A DNA stretch of 64,000 nucleotides from Boswellia sacra. Lineage: Eukaryota; Streptophyta; Magnoliopsida; Sapindales; Burseraceae. The first letter of the stretch is position 1, and every line of letters starts with the position of its first letter. A program made the position numbers and the translations under genes. The stretch lies in assembly GCA_013180625.2 (NCBI GenBank), contig SNVD02003545.1, positions 62,001-126,000 of the forward strand. The letters run 5' to 3'. Below are positions 34,500-46,920 of this stretch, piece by piece. Below the pieces are notes generated by a model. The model did no database searches. It saw nothing but the letters and a program-made list of their open reading frames with translations, and was not told the DNA's origin.

Positions 34500-36915
34500 C
34501 ATAATGTATTCTCTCCTCCACAACCTAATCTTCAATATCTAATAATTTCAAAAAAGTAAGTAAAGTTTCTTATGTGCAATTAACGCTATAGTAGACTTGT
34601 GTTGACAAGTTCGATTAATGTTGGACCACTAGGTTAATTATGACCAACTTACCTCATAATGGCATTTTAAAAAGATAACAAATTAGCTCAATGATAATGT
34701 TACTATTTTATTATTACATCAGTGCTACCTGTTATTACTTTATTATAATAGACAAGGTAAGTATTCGTCCTTCACAACCTAATTTTCAATGTCCAATAAT
34801 TTAAAAAAAAATAAGTGAAGTTCCTTGTCTACAATTAATGCTATGGTAGACATGTGTATGACGAACTTATCTCAACAATGACATTTTAGAAAAATATCAA
34901 ATTAGTTTAGCGATTAATTACTATTTTATTACCACAACGGCGCTGCATGGTATTTCTTTTTTTTTTTTGTAATAGACAAGGTAAGTATTCTCTCCTTCAC
35001 AACATAATCTTCAATATCCAATAATTTCAAAAAGGTACTTGAAGTTCCTTGTTTGTAATTAATGCTATAGTAGAGATGCGTTTGATCAACTTATCTCAGC
35101 AATAACTTTTTAGAAAGATATCAAATTAGCTCAGCGATGATGTTACTATTTTATTACCACACGGTGTTGTCTGGTATTTCTTTGTTGTCATAGACAAGGT
35201 AAGAATTCTCTCCTCCATATAACCTAATCTTTAATACATCCAACAATTTCAAAAAAGCAAGTGAAGTTCCTTGTCTTAAATTAATGCTATAGTAGACATG
35301 TGTATGACCAAACGTTTTAGAAAGATATCAAATTAGCTCAGTGATGACGTTACCATTTTATTACCACAATGATGGTGCCTGGTATTTCTTTATTGTAACA
35401 GACAAGATGAGTATTCTCTCCTCCACAACCTAATCTTCAATATGTCCAATAATTTTAAAAAGTAAGTGAAGTTCCTTGTCTTCAATTAGTGCTATAGTAG
35501 GCATTTGTATGACCAACTTACCTTAGTAATGGCATTTTAGAAAGATATCAAATTAGCTCAGTGATGACATTACTATTTTATTACTGCAATGGTGTTGCTT
35601 ACTATTTCTTTATTGTAATAGACAAGGTAGGTATTATCTGCTCCACAACCTAATCTTCAATGTCCAATAATTTCAAACAAAGTAAGTGAAGTTCCTTGTC
35701 TACAATGAATACTATAGTGGACATGTGTATGACAAGCTTACCTCAATAATGGCATTTTAGAAAGATATCAGATTAGCTCAGCAATGACGTTACTACCTTA
35801 TTACCACAATAGTTTGTTTTGGTATTTCTTTATTGTAACAGACAAGGTAAGTATTCTCTCCTCTACAACATAATCTTCATTGTCCAATAATTTCAAAGAA
35901 GTGAAGTTCCTTGTTTGTAATTAATCCTATAGTAGACATGTGTATGATCAACTTAACTAAGCAATGATGTTTTAAAAAGATATCAAATTGGCTCAGCAAT
36001 GACGTTACTATTTTAATCCCACAATGGTGCTTCCTGGTATTTCTTTATTGTAATAGACAAGGTAAGTGTTCTCTCCTCCACAACATAATCTTCAATATCC
36101 AATAATTTCAAAAAAGTAAGTGAAGTTCCTTGTTTGTAATTGATGCTCTAGTAGACATATGTATGATCAACTTAACTCAGCAATGATGTTTTGGAAAGAT
36201 ATCAAATTAACTCAGCGATGATGTTACTATTTTATTACCACAACGGTGTTGCTTCGTATTTATTTATTGTAATAGACAAGGTAAGTATTCTCTCCTCAGT
36301 GTCCAATAATTTCAAAAAAAAAGTAAGTAAAGTTCCTTGTTTGCAATTAATGCTATAGTAGACATGTTTATAACCAACTTATCTCAGCAATGACGTTTTA
36401 GAAAGATATCAAATTAGCTCAACGATGATGTTACTATTTTATTACCACAAGGGTGCTACATGGTATTTCCTTATTGTAATAGACAAGATAAGTATTCTCT
36501 TCTTCATAACCTAATCTTCAATGCCCAGTAACTTCAAAAAAAAAAAGTGAAGTTTCTTGTCTACAATTGATGCTATAGTAGACATGTGTATGACTTACCT
36601 TAGCAATGACTTTTTAGAAAGATATCAAATTAGCTCAGGGATGACATTCTTATTTAATTACCACAATGTTGCTGCCTAGTATTTCTTTATTATAATAGAC
36701 AATGTAAGTATTCCATCCTTCACAACCTAATCTTCAATGTCCAATAATTCCAAAAAGTAAGTGAAATTCCTTGCCTGCGTTTAATGCAATGTTAATTATG
36801 ACCAACTTACCTCAGCAATGACATTTTAGAAAGATATCAAATTAGCTCAAAGATGAGTTAATATTTTATTACCATAATGTTGCATGATATTTCTTTATTG
36901 TAATAGAGAAGGTAT
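34500..36915. repeat. Tandem array of about eleven units of about 215 bp
   Basis: Each unit contains, in order, TATTCTCTCCTCCACAACCT, TCCAATAATTTCAAAAA, GTGAAGTTCCTTGTC, AATGCTATAGTAGACATGTG, TTTTAGAAAGATATCAAATT, AGCTCAGCGATGATGTTACT, TTTATTACCACAA and TGTAATAGACAAGGTAAGTA. The marker GACAAGGTAA recurs near 34751, 34974, 35193, 35401, 35621, 35841, 36056, 36274, 36483, 36698 and 36907, so spacing is 208-223 bp. Units differ by substitutions and small indels. No frame runs through the array. Confidence 0.93.
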
Positions 36916-36959
36916 TATAGTCCATTAATAACATCAAATTTAAAAGAAGGGCTCAGCTA

Positions 36960-37095
36960 GGGCACTTGGAGTATGGTGCACCCTCTTCTCATTTTCAAAC
37001 TTTTGGCCATTTGTTTCCCAATTTTTCAAGCATTTTTCGGAAAGAATGTTCTGGAAATTAGGGGAGGGTGCAACCATACTCCGGGTGCACCAAAT
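36960..37095. repeat. Inverted repeat around a short spacer
   Basis: GGAGTATGGTGCACCCTC (from 36969) is mirrored by GAGGGTGCAACCATACTCC (to 37083), with about 80 bp between. Likely a small MITE; TSD not resolved. Confidence 0.5.
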
Positions 37096-37354
37096 CACTA
37101 CCCAATAAAAGAAGTTTGACAATCTAGTCATTGTCAGATTTAATAATTTTGGGGTCATCTACAGTATAATAGCTGCACCCACACATCCATACTTACAAAA
37201 ATATATATATAAACAAAGAAATAAATTTTGTAAAAATTTGGGTAACAGCTATACCCTAGCCATTTTCTAATTGTGGAGTTATAAACTCATTTATTTGGAA
37301 ATTAACATTTATGTTATGATGCAAATTGAATGTAAAGTGGAGAGGGTGGAAGCT

Positions 37355-37668
37355 CTACCACAAATTAGCCTGCTTCTCTCCGCCTACTCTTCTGCCCAAA
37401 CCACACGCCTTAGCCTTCTCACTCAAGTGACATAACAACACAGAAGACACAACTTCTAAAGCTACTAACCGAAACCAATTCTACGTACTGTAACAAGTGG
37501 AAGATTGGATAACGTGAAGCCTTGTGGAGTAAATGAAGATTGAGCAAAAAAATGAAATGCACTTTTAGGTGGCAAATTTTGATTGGTCAAGTGGCGGTGG
37601 ATATTGCTTGCAGAAAGGTGTGTGCAAGACAATTGTATTACACACAGTTTTGAGCTCTTGGAACTCAA
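37355..37668 (-). pseudogene. Unidentified coding fragment with transit-peptide-like start
   Basis: The minus strand opens with a Ser/Thr/Asn-rich stretch free of acidic residues over about 60 codons (SSKSSKLCVIQLSCTHLSAS onward, then SSFTPQGFTLSNLPLVT), as in plastid-targeting peptides. It stops after RRIGFG, and a shifted frame continues VVSSVLLCHLSEKAKACGLG for about 32 codons to TAG at 37355-37357. This looks like a frame-broken copy of a nuclear gene. A GTACGT donor-like site follows LVT, but the only possible intron would be about 33 bp. Family not recognised. Confidence 0.35.
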
Positions 37669-38019
37669 TGAAATTATAGTGCTTTATTGCACTTTTACCC
37701 CTCTTATATTTCTCTTCTTGCAGTTTATATCTTTTAGCTATTATTAATTGTATAATAGTTTATTAATTATTGCTACTTTGGTAGAGTGGATGATAATAAT
37801 ACAAAATGAATAATTTTATGGTCAGTCTTAATGTTTGCGATAAGAAATTGTACGTTCTTCTTATAATAATAATAATAATTAAAATATCTTAAAAAATATG
37901 TAAAAATTAATTATTTCATTGTATTTAACAAGTTTTCTAATAAAAAATAAATTTTGAAGTAATTTAATTATTTTTGTAATGAAAATATAAAAATTAATAG
38001 GTTTAATGTGTACCATATT

Positions 38020-40390
38020 AAGGCGTGTTTGATATGCATGATAGGATAGTATAAGAGTGCATAATTGCATTTATTTTTTGTTAACCTGCATTTGGCGCAC
38101 TCTCAAGGTTGATTAGGATGGCAATAGAGTGCATAAGAACCACATAAAAAGTAGAAAAAGAAACCCCCGCCCACCCATGGTATTGCGCTAGGTAAGGAGA
38201 AGAGAAATGCACTGTTACTAGGGATGGCAATTTGTCCCGCCGGGTCCGGGGCCCCGGTTTGCCTCGGACAAATGGGGCGGGTCTGGGGCAAAAATATTCT
38301 GCCCCGGCCGGGGCGGGTCCGAGTCCGGGTCTAGCAATTCGCCCCGTTCGACCCGCCCCGCCCCGCACCGCACAGTATAAGAGTATATATATAAAAAAAT
38401 AAAATATTAGGACTTAAATGATATTATTAGGGGTGATTGTGACACGCTTGGATATATAAAAAAATAAAATATTAGGACTTAAATGATATTTTACTAACCT
38501 ATATAATGAAAAAAAAAAATTTCCCTAACCCTAACTCACTCACCCAAACGCCTCCTCTCCCCTATCCTCTTTGTCTCTCACGCCTCCTCTCCTCTATCCT
38601 CTCTGTCTCTCGTTGGCGGTCTCGGTCGCTCGGCCCTCCTCGGCAGCAGCTCTCGCACAGACACTCCTCCGGTCGGCCCTCCTCCATTCGCAGTCTCGGC
38701 ACTCCTCTGCAGATCTGCTCTCGCACAGACACTCCGTCGTAGCTCCGCTCTCGCACAGCCACTCGGCCGCAGGTCCGCTCTTGCACAGCCAGATCGACCC
38801 CACTCCTCCGCGGCTCCGCTCTCGCACAGCCACTCCACTCTCGCACAGCCACTCCACTGCACAGCCAAATCGCCTCTGCTCCGCCGCGGCTCCAGCCTCA
38901 TCTCTTTCGGCCAGCTCCCATGGCTCTGGTTCCTGCACAGAAAATGCACTAAAGCATAAATTGGTAATAGAAATTTATTATTTACAGTCACCAAATTGAG
39001 TAATTAATAGTATATTATCTTGTCTATAAAATGCTTAAACACTTTAAACAATTTGTCAAGTCTTCAAGAATAACATTAAATTGATCATAATTATCAAGTT
39101 AGGGATCATGAGTACGCTAGAATTTTGTAGTACATACATATTTGTAGTACAATTTTGTAAGATTATTGGTGAATTAGAATGTATATATGAATGACTGAAA
39201 CCTGATTATCATTTTCTTCCGAAGTGTTCGGAGGATCAATAACAAAATGCTTTGAGCAACTCTGTTATGGAGGTGCACTAAATTAATTTCGCTGAGTTGT
39301 GACTATAAATGCCGATAATTGAAATTAAAAATAGTAAGACGATCTTATACATATTTGTAGTTATATTGTCCATTAATTCTGATTAACAAAGTGTTATGTT
39401 CGAACATGCCTTACTATGTTTCTTGCTAGTCACTATATGAAATTGGATGCAATATATTGGTAGTTTTGGTTAAATTGTTTTCTCATCATCTATTCCTCCA
39501 TCCTTTTGTTGCCTCCAAAATGTGTAGAATTAAATGTTATGTTAAACAACTCATTTTATTATTTTTATTACATGGTGAAACGTTTTCCTTTATGAAGGCC
39601 AAATTGAGGAGCTCCTCTTGGTGGGTACGTTTCTTTGTCCAGACTAGCATAGAAGAAAATGAAGCTGCGATGAAGAAGTTTGAACAGGCTGCCAGAACGA
39701 AGTCATACAGCCCAAGTTGCCAGATTTTCCACCTAAAGTCGTTCCAGTGACATCTTTTATGATTTTCGTAGTATAAATGGAGCCCCTTGATGCAGCTCTG
39801 TGGGGTAAACTAAATTTGTTTTAAATATTTGTTATAATTGCTTACCTTTTTCTGTATTTCAACCCAAATCGATTTGTATTCTTTGAACATCACATTTTAT
39901 AAGGGGGTAATTGCAAAATATAAATGTTTAGGGGCGGGGCAAAAAAATATTGAACGGGGCGGGGCTGGGTACCTGCTACCCTGGACCCGCCCCGCCCCAT
40001 TGCCATCCCTAACTGTTGCTTTAATTGATAATGTAATATTTATTAACAATATATTTGTATATTTTATCTTAAAATAAAATAATTAAATATTAAATTATAT
40101 CATATTAAATAATTAAAATATTTAATTAGATGATCATATTTAATTTAATATTTTGATCTTTTAACTAAATTATTTTAAATACATATTTATATTTTCAATA
40201 TAAATATTTTAAAAATTAATTTATTATAAATTTGAATTTTTTTAAGATTATTATATATAATCTTATCCAATTTAATACTGCATTGAAAACTGTGTAGTAC
40301 TACACTTATCCAAACCTATTCAATTACATCTCATATCCTATTCAATTCAATATAACCAATACAATCTAATGCAATGTACCAAACATAACA
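38020..40390. mobile_element. Possible Tourist-like element that hosts the 38219-40011 hAT
   Basis: The left region GGCGTGTTTGATATGC (near 38023) and the reverse complement of the right region GTTATGTTTGGTACATTGC (near 40380) are weakly inverted and of Tourist style. The hAT element lies inside. No clean TSD, so low confidence. Confidence 0.3.
38219..40011. mobile_element. hAT-type element, 1.8 kb, GC-rich ends
   Basis: Inverted ends TAGGGATGGCAAT / ATTGCCATCCCTA (13 bp, perfect), flanked by the 8-bp TSD ACTGTTAC / ACTGTTGC (38211-38218 and 40012-40019, 7 of 8). Subterminal GGGGC/GCCCC-rich tracts (38230-38365, 39930-40000). The interior at 38560-38940 is a C/T-rich block with repeated CTCGCACAGCCACTC words, and 39600-39745 has a short coding-like stretch (EENEAAMKKFEQAARTK) of unknown family. 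No hAT transposase, so non-autonomous, possibly carrying host DNA. Confidence 0.8.
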
Positions 40391-41993
40391 AAAGGGTGAC
40401 ATAACCCACCCTCATAAACTTTAGTGCATCTTGCCGAAACCTAGGGTTAGAAACTCTTTTATTTCTCATTCTTTAATGAAAAAAGAAAATGTATGAAAGA
40501 AATAAGAAGATAACGGCCTGTAGCCCTCATAACAAAAGCATCTTCACATTCTCTAAACTAATAAATAAAAGAAACCAATAATGATAATAATGGCCTTTGG
40601 CCCTTGAACTTGTATGTATTATTTGAGTGATTCTACACTTACAAAGTTTATATACAAAATTAATGTGACATAACTAATTCAATACCACACAACTCATCAA
40701 TATTTATTATAATAATAACTCATGTTAATTTTTTCGCTCACTCGATGCTACATCAACTTTGTATTCGAACTTTATAAATATAGCATTATTGATGTTATTT
40801 ATATAGTCTAGCAATAGTTTAATTGATGGAAAAGACAATGAGCTCTGTATGACCTTAGAAGACTTAGATTAAGTATTGTAGTTTATGTTAAGTTTGTCAC
40901 TTTTCTAAAACCTTAAGCTTATAAATGTAAACTTAATATTAATACTTTAAGCCTCAATACACCGTCTCGCGTGCAACGGTATTATGGACTTGCAACATGA
41001 ATAGAATCGAGCCTCACATGTTTTAAGGGTCTTACAAGTGGGATAAACAACAGTTTTTTAATTATTATTTTTTTAAATAACATGAAGGGGATTTGAACCT
41101 GCGATTGGATTTTTGTTCGGTTGTTGGGTTTCTAGGTTTGAATAATTGGTTGTTAGATTAACTGGTTTTTAGGCTACTAGCTTGTTATGGTTGAATGGTC
41201 GGTTTTGTGTTCTTGAGTTGTTTCTACGCTTGGTTTGTTGAGTTTGAACTAGTTGATGCATTCTTGTGGTCGATTTTTGTTTTTGATGTTGGTGGTATGC
41301 GTTTTGATTGATAATGGATGAACTCAAGCATTAGGCATTTGTTTGGTTGTTGAGAAAATTGTATCATGGGAGAAAATTGGACTAGAAGAGAAAGAAAGAA
41401 TTATGAACATAGATCAAATTTAATGGATGCATTGTAAAAATGGACCACGTGCTGATTGCCATAACTCAATTTGAAAAGTGTCTAACACAACGTTTGACAA
41501 TCTGATAATGAGTGTCTCAGACTGTCGAGTGTCAGACAAAGTTATGACATGCAAATTTTAAAAAAACTGGTCCATTTATCAAAATATCCCTCTAATTTAT
41601 TTCATTTTTTAAATTTCCCCAAGAGAAAATACGCAGAAAAATATTTTTATTTTATATTTATTATTGTATTATTCTTGAACAAGCAAATGAGGGTAAAAGA
41701 GTCTTTTAAACAATAATTCTTTGCTGTCTAACAGACTCCCCAAATAGATGTGATATTTTGGGGTCTTCATGTTACCATTTGAATGGAATTTTTTTTTTTT
41801 GGCCAATGAAATTATCATATGGTTATAAAATTTTGTTTATGATAAGAAGTTAAAAAATATATAATAGATTAATATTACCTCTAGAATTCATCTATAATCA
41901 ATATTTTTTTATTTATATGGATAAAAAAATAAAAATAAATGAGGAAGATTAAATTGTATGATATGCTATTTGTCCAATATTATCTTCACTAAT
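40020..41993. other. AT-rich intergenic DNA with a palindromic MITE
   Basis: At 40630-40800, ACAAAGTTTATATACAAA pairs with TTTGTATTCGAACTTT around a short centre, a MITE-like palindrome. Near 41510-41530 a GTCGAGTGTC word resembles the CGAGTGTC words of other repeats in the window. No gene recognised. Confidence 0.4.
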
Positions 41994-42461
41994 TTAAGTT
42001 GACAAAAAAAATGTAAATGAATTATAAATATTTGGTGATATTAATTGTTGACTGTGAAGCACGAAGAAGTCCTGGTCAATGCGACCAGTTGTGTCTATAA
42101 ATATCGATGTCTCACAGTCCAACTTCACCCTGAACTGCATAATCATCTCATCCACTTGAAGGCTTCTGTCTTGATCTTTGGTATCCGAAGCAGGTAAATC
42201 TTCAATGCGACCATTTGTGTCTATAAATATCGATGTCTCACAGTCCAACTTCACCCTGAACTGCATAATCATCTCATCCACTTGAAGGCTTCTGTCTTGA
42301 TCTTTGGTATCCGAAGCAGGTAAATCTTCAATGCGACCATTTGTGTCTATAAATATCGATGTCTCACAGTCCAACTTCACCCTGAACTGCATAATCATCT
42401 CATCCACTTGAAGGCTTCTGTCTTGATCTTTGGTATCCGAAGCAGGTAAATCTTCCATCAT
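41994..42461 (-). CDS. ORF made of three 42-residue repeats, unknown function
   Basis: A 155-codon open frame on the minus strand. The first 126 or so residues are three copies of a 42-residue unit beginning EDLPASDTKDQDRSLQVDEM and ending IFIDTNGR; the DNA unit is exactly 126 bp (starts 42076, 42202, 42328 on the plus strand) and the last two DNA copies appear identical. The tail after the repeats (about 30 residues) is unrelated. It starts MMEDLPAS at 42461. No signal peptide or membrane segment seen. No known family; the unit may derive from a captured exon. Exact copies show recent amplification in frame, but that alone does not prove translation. Confidence 0.4.
   Translation of the reverse strand: MMEDLPASDTKDQDRSLQVDEMIMQFRVKLDCETSIFIDTNGRIEDLPASDTKDQDRSLQVDEMIMQFRVKLDCETSIFIDTNGRIEDLPASDTKDQDRSLQVDEMIMQFRVKLDCETSIFIDTTGRIDQDFFVLHSQQLISPNIYNSFTFFLST
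42076..42453. repeat. 126-bp tandem repeat, three copies
   Basis: Copy starts TCAATGCGACCA at 42076, 42202 and 42328. Copies 2 and 3 look identical; copy 1 differs early (ACCAGTTGTG against ACCATTTGTG). The length is a multiple of three, so the frame is kept. Confidence 0.95.
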
Positions 42462-43011
42462 CTTTTTTCAATTTTATTCTATTTTCTGGTCATTTTGGGA
42501 CTGCGCTTCATCAATTGTCAATTGCCATTTTGCGATCATTCCCGAACAGATATATGTGAAGAGTAATGGTTGAGTTTCGAAAAGAGATATGATTGTGGGT
42601 TGAGATTCTTGTAGTGGATTTGATTATTGATATGGTTGCTGGAGTTTTATCATGGATTTAAGAAGCATTTAAAGAGCGGGAAAGTGATGGGCATTTAGGT
42701 CTGTATATAAACATGGGTATAATAGACATTTTACTTTGTGATTGAAAATAAGAGTAGTTTTTTCTTTTTTCTTTTTTAATCAATTTTGAAATATTGAGGG
42801 GTTGTTGATTAAAAATGGTAAACATTTTTTTTTTCTGTTTCATGAGTTACAAAATAACCTCAGGTTTAGTTTGGGAAATTAGTCCGTATATAATTCGTAA
42901 TTTTTTTTTCTCATGAATGGATTGATGTGAAGCAAATTTTCTTAATTTCGAGTAGTCATAATTGCTTGTTAAAAGAAGCATTAATTTTAAATTGAATTTG
43001 ATTTGACATGG

Positions 43012-43046
<35 letters not shown>

Positions 43047-44457
43047 TAAATAAGTTATTTTTCACTTCTAGGTCTCTTCTTTGTTTGTTTGTTTTTTCTT
43101 TCTATCGATTTATTAACAAGAAATAGGTATAGCTAGCTAACTATGTCAAAAGTTCGATTTTAATTTGCACTTTTTCAGCTTATTAAAGTTTCATTTAAAA
43201 AGCTAAGGGCATAACCAAGAATTTATCTCAGATGGGCTAAAGTTTTTCTATCAATACTCAATTTGAATTATATAACTAAATTTTACTATATATATGTGTA
43301 TATTAATAATAAGATATGTGATCATATATATATTTTTAATTTAAATATCTGTTATACTTTTTTGTTTTAAAGGAAAAAATAGTTTTAAACTTTAATTTTT
43401 TAAGTTTGGAAAGGAATAATAAAGAAAAAATTTATCTTGCAAAAATTTTTTGGTAACGGGAAGATAACTAACAATTACCTTTTAAAATGGCTCAGCAAAA
43501 TTTAGATTTTCTGTTTTCTCTTAATTTGTTTAGGCCATATATGAAAACTTTTCTTTATTTATGGTGCTAAAATAATATAATATATATTTTTTATATTTAA
43601 ATATATTAGCCCTGCCCAGTCACTAGCTAGCTGGTTAATAGTTACGCCCCCGTTAAAAGCATTTTTAAGATTTTAGAGAATTGCAATATCATTGCATGAA
43701 GAATAACTTTAAATGTTAAATTTTACACAGCTTGAGTATGTTCAAAGAGAGTTTGGAGAACCAATTTACTTCTTTTTATTCTTATGCTTTATGTTTGATT
43801 TAATTAAAAATAAACCTGATTGTTCGGAAAATAGGCAAATATCTTCGAAGTGAATAAATTTTAGTTAACTTATCAAGGATCTTCCAAGATTTTAAGGAAG
43901 TGTATGAAAATTTTTATCATCTGATGAAGAAGAGGATTGAAAGATATTCGACCGAAAAATGCTCTCTGCTCCTCATTTTCTATGTACACCTTTATTTAAA
44001 ATTAGAGCAATTAATTTTTTATTTGAAAATAATGATAATTAAAAGAACTATACCAATATACTGTAAAAATGAGCACTAATTGTCCATAAACGACATGATT
44101 TCTTATCGAGAATACTCTTTGATAGATCACTTATTTCATAATTTCTAATATAATTTTATGTTTTAATTGTAATTTTCATGTAAGAAGTATTGATTTATTA
44201 ATTAATTTTCTATTAATTATATGTTTTATTTTTAAATTCTTTATACGTTATAGGTGAAATTTCAATTTTTCAAACAAAAAAAAATTAAAATTAAGTAAAG
44301 AGGAGTGTATAGATAGTTTTTGGAGGTTTTATAACCTTACTGATGACAATTAGAGCTGGGAATTTATGGAATTTCAAATCCTCCAAGCCCTAATGGGAAG
44401 GCTTTAGGAATCACTTTCATGGGCTTGAATAAGTTCTATGTTTGAAAGTCCAGACCT
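42462..44457. other. AT-rich intergenic DNA
   Basis: Contains a (TA)n run at 43014-43041. No gene or bounded element recognised. Confidence 0.4.
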
Positions 44458-45143
44458 TAGGGATGGTAATAGGTCAGCTGTGTTAGGAATCAGAACTAGA
44501 ACCATTAAGGCATCCTGGAATCAAAATTGACCCAAATTCGTCAAGAATCTAATTGTTTAGGACCAGAATTGACCTAGAATCATTAAGGAAAAACTAAAAT
44601 TGACCCACAGTTCTAATGGGTACTCGCTGTTCTAAAATATATATAATTTTTTTAATTTTTTAGACTACATATATTTCTATATTGATATAAAATCATATAT
44701 CATTTTATCATTTTTTATTTTTTTTATTTTTTTCATTTTAATATATAATTATAAGTGCAAAGTTAATCATTACAAAATTAAATTACAAATAAAAAGTTAT
44801 TAACACATTCCATATGACAAAATGAATATAGTCCAACATGTAATATACATGTATATTATTAAACATACAAAAAAAAACATATATAATAAACAAGCTCCAA
44901 AAGAAAACGACATAACAAAGAAAAATCCAAAAGAAACATATAATTATTTTTATGTAATATTGTTAAAATAAATGGTCCTTAACGGTTTTGACAGTTCTGG
45001 TTTTGGTTCTAGGTCTGGTTCTAGTAAGAATTACAACTAACCCAAAACCGTGACGGTTCTACACATTTGGACCTAGAACCATTAAGACAATACCAAAACC
45101 GCCCCATTCGATTTTGGTTCCATGATTCCAATCGCCATCCCTA
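44458..45143. mobile_element. Degenerate hAT-like element
   Basis: Ends TAGGGATGG / CCATCCCTA are perfect 9-bp inverted repeats of the same style as the 38219-40011 element, with internal AGAACC/GGTTCT words near both ends. The flanking 8-mers (CCAGACCT and TCTGTTTG) do not match, so one end may be secondary. Confidence 0.45.
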
Positions 45144-45544
45144 TCTGTTTGATTATGTATGTTGTGTTTTTGTTTTTAATTGGATTTAAGAATATGTGAT
45201 TGATATTGAATTTTGAAAAAGGATATGTGGTTAATATTGAATATAAAATACATTGAAGAATATGCAATATATAAAGCACAAAAACTTTTTTAATGTCTCC
45301 GAAAGTTGCAGTTTCATTATCAGGTTTATTTGATCCTTTTTTGAATGGGGTTGCTAAAATCTCTGTTTCATTTGTTTTAATTTTGATTTGTTCTAAAGGT
45401 GGGTGTATAGATTAAATTATTCCATGTTGTATAGTTTCCTATTTTTTAAATTCATTTGTTTGTACATTGACTTGTTGACTTTCATAAGGCAATTGAATAT
45501 TATGTTTTGATGTATACGTTTTAAACCATATAAAGAAAGGAATA

Positions 45545-46771
45545 TTAATTTTTAATTTTTTTCATTTCATTATACCATTCTCCTTTAATTTCTTCAGTTT
45601 TTTGTTTAGTAAATGTACTAAAATACCATTTTCTTTTAAAATTATTTTCTTCTTGTAAAAAATCAATTTTTAAGTATTCTTTATTAATTTCAAAGTCTTC
45701 TTTTTGAATAGTATTAATAGTTTGAAAATCTGATAGTGTAGGTGACATTGGTGGTGATTGATTGACTGGTTCTACTACATGTATTGTATAATTTACTGAA
45801 TAAGAAGGATTATTATTTATTTCACTTGCTTGTGTACTCCTAATATTAAAACTACTAGATTTTGGTAAAGAAAACGAACTCCTTGCAGATTTAATATTAG
45901 AATAACTTGATGAAGTTTCTCCTATTCTTAAAGAATTAAATCTTAATAATATTTTTCCTTCTGGATTTTGTGTGATTTGTGCTATTTCTTTTTTTGCTAT
46001 ATTTCTTGGTGGTAATAGGTTATCTATTATCCATACTTCTGGTATAGTAATTTTATTCCATTTAAGTAATTTTGGAGTATAAGTTGATGTAGGAGTTTTT
46101 TCTTCTGTTTCTACTGTTAATATTGTAGTTTCTCCTCTAGTATCTTGTAATCTACATATTGGATTAAATTCTGAGCTAGTTTGTTTAAAATATATTCTAT
46201 AAAGTAGTAAATACTCATGCCTATTTTGTGTAAAAATTGATTCTGGTAAATATATATTTAAAACAAATGTGTCTAGTATTGTTGGATCATGCAGACTAAC
46301 TTGAAAATTTGGGGCACAATTAAAATAAATTGCACCGTTGCATAAATTTGACTGTACTACTCCTAATAAGGAATCTTAAAATTTTAATAATGTTTTATCT
46401 CTTAATAACATCAATATTGGGGAATCTATTCCTATTTTTTATAATGGTTTGATAACTATTTGTATTAGTATGAAATATATATAATTAAACCCTTTTTGCT
46501 TATAATTTTCTATTGTTAATTGACTAAGTAATCTTATTTCTTCAAATTCATTTTGTAGAGTTAATGTTTCTTCATGTTCTTTTATTGAATAAGCAGTTTT
46601 AAAGTCAAATGTTCCTATTTCATATATACTGTTTGGTGGAATACTGGATAATGTATTTTTGTTTAAACTTTATTTAATATTAGTAATTTTTGTCATTTTT
46701 TCTCTTGAGCTAATTACTTTGAATGTTTTTCTAGATTTAGAATTTAAATATTTTCTAACTGTAGACGCCAT
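45545..46771 (-). pseudogene. Broken caulimovirid movement-protein-like frame
   Basis: One frame of 409 codons from ATG at 46769-46771, interrupted by at least two in-frame TAA codons (just after TKITNIK and just after LLRDKTLLKF). The central part has the hydrophobic stretch, the LLRD string and the DSLLG..QSNLCNG..YFNC string that fit the 30K-type movement proteins of plant pararetroviruses. The family role is moving virus through plasmodesmata. It is on the opposite strand to pol, which intact caulimovirids never show, so the copy is rearranged. Family assignment rests on pattern only. Confidence 0.6.
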
Positions 46772-46920
46772 TTTTGAATTATTAATAATTTCAAATTTTA
46801 GTACACAATCTTTCTCTGGACAAGATGGCCACGGGAACACCTAGGTTTACCAACGGCTTTACGCTTTTCACTCCTAGCTACCGGGAACACCTGGCTTGCC
46901 AACGTATGCACAACTCTCAC
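46772..46920. other. Junction between oppositely oriented viral blocks
   Basis: Contains a short direct repeat: CGGGAACACCTAGGTTTACC and CGGGAACACCTGGCTTGCCA (about 46834 and 46880), each followed by AACG. This may be a viral non-coding region or filler DNA at the inversion joint. Confidence 0.4.

Noticed and set aside
38562..38999. Several long overlapping frames on both strands
   Set aside because: They come from the repeated CTCGCACAGCCACTC words in the hAT interior; GC-rich repeats keep many frames open by chance.
44450..45151. 8-bp target duplication for the 44458-45143 hAT-like element
   Set aside because: CCAGACCT and TCTGTTTG do not match; only the inverted ends support the element.
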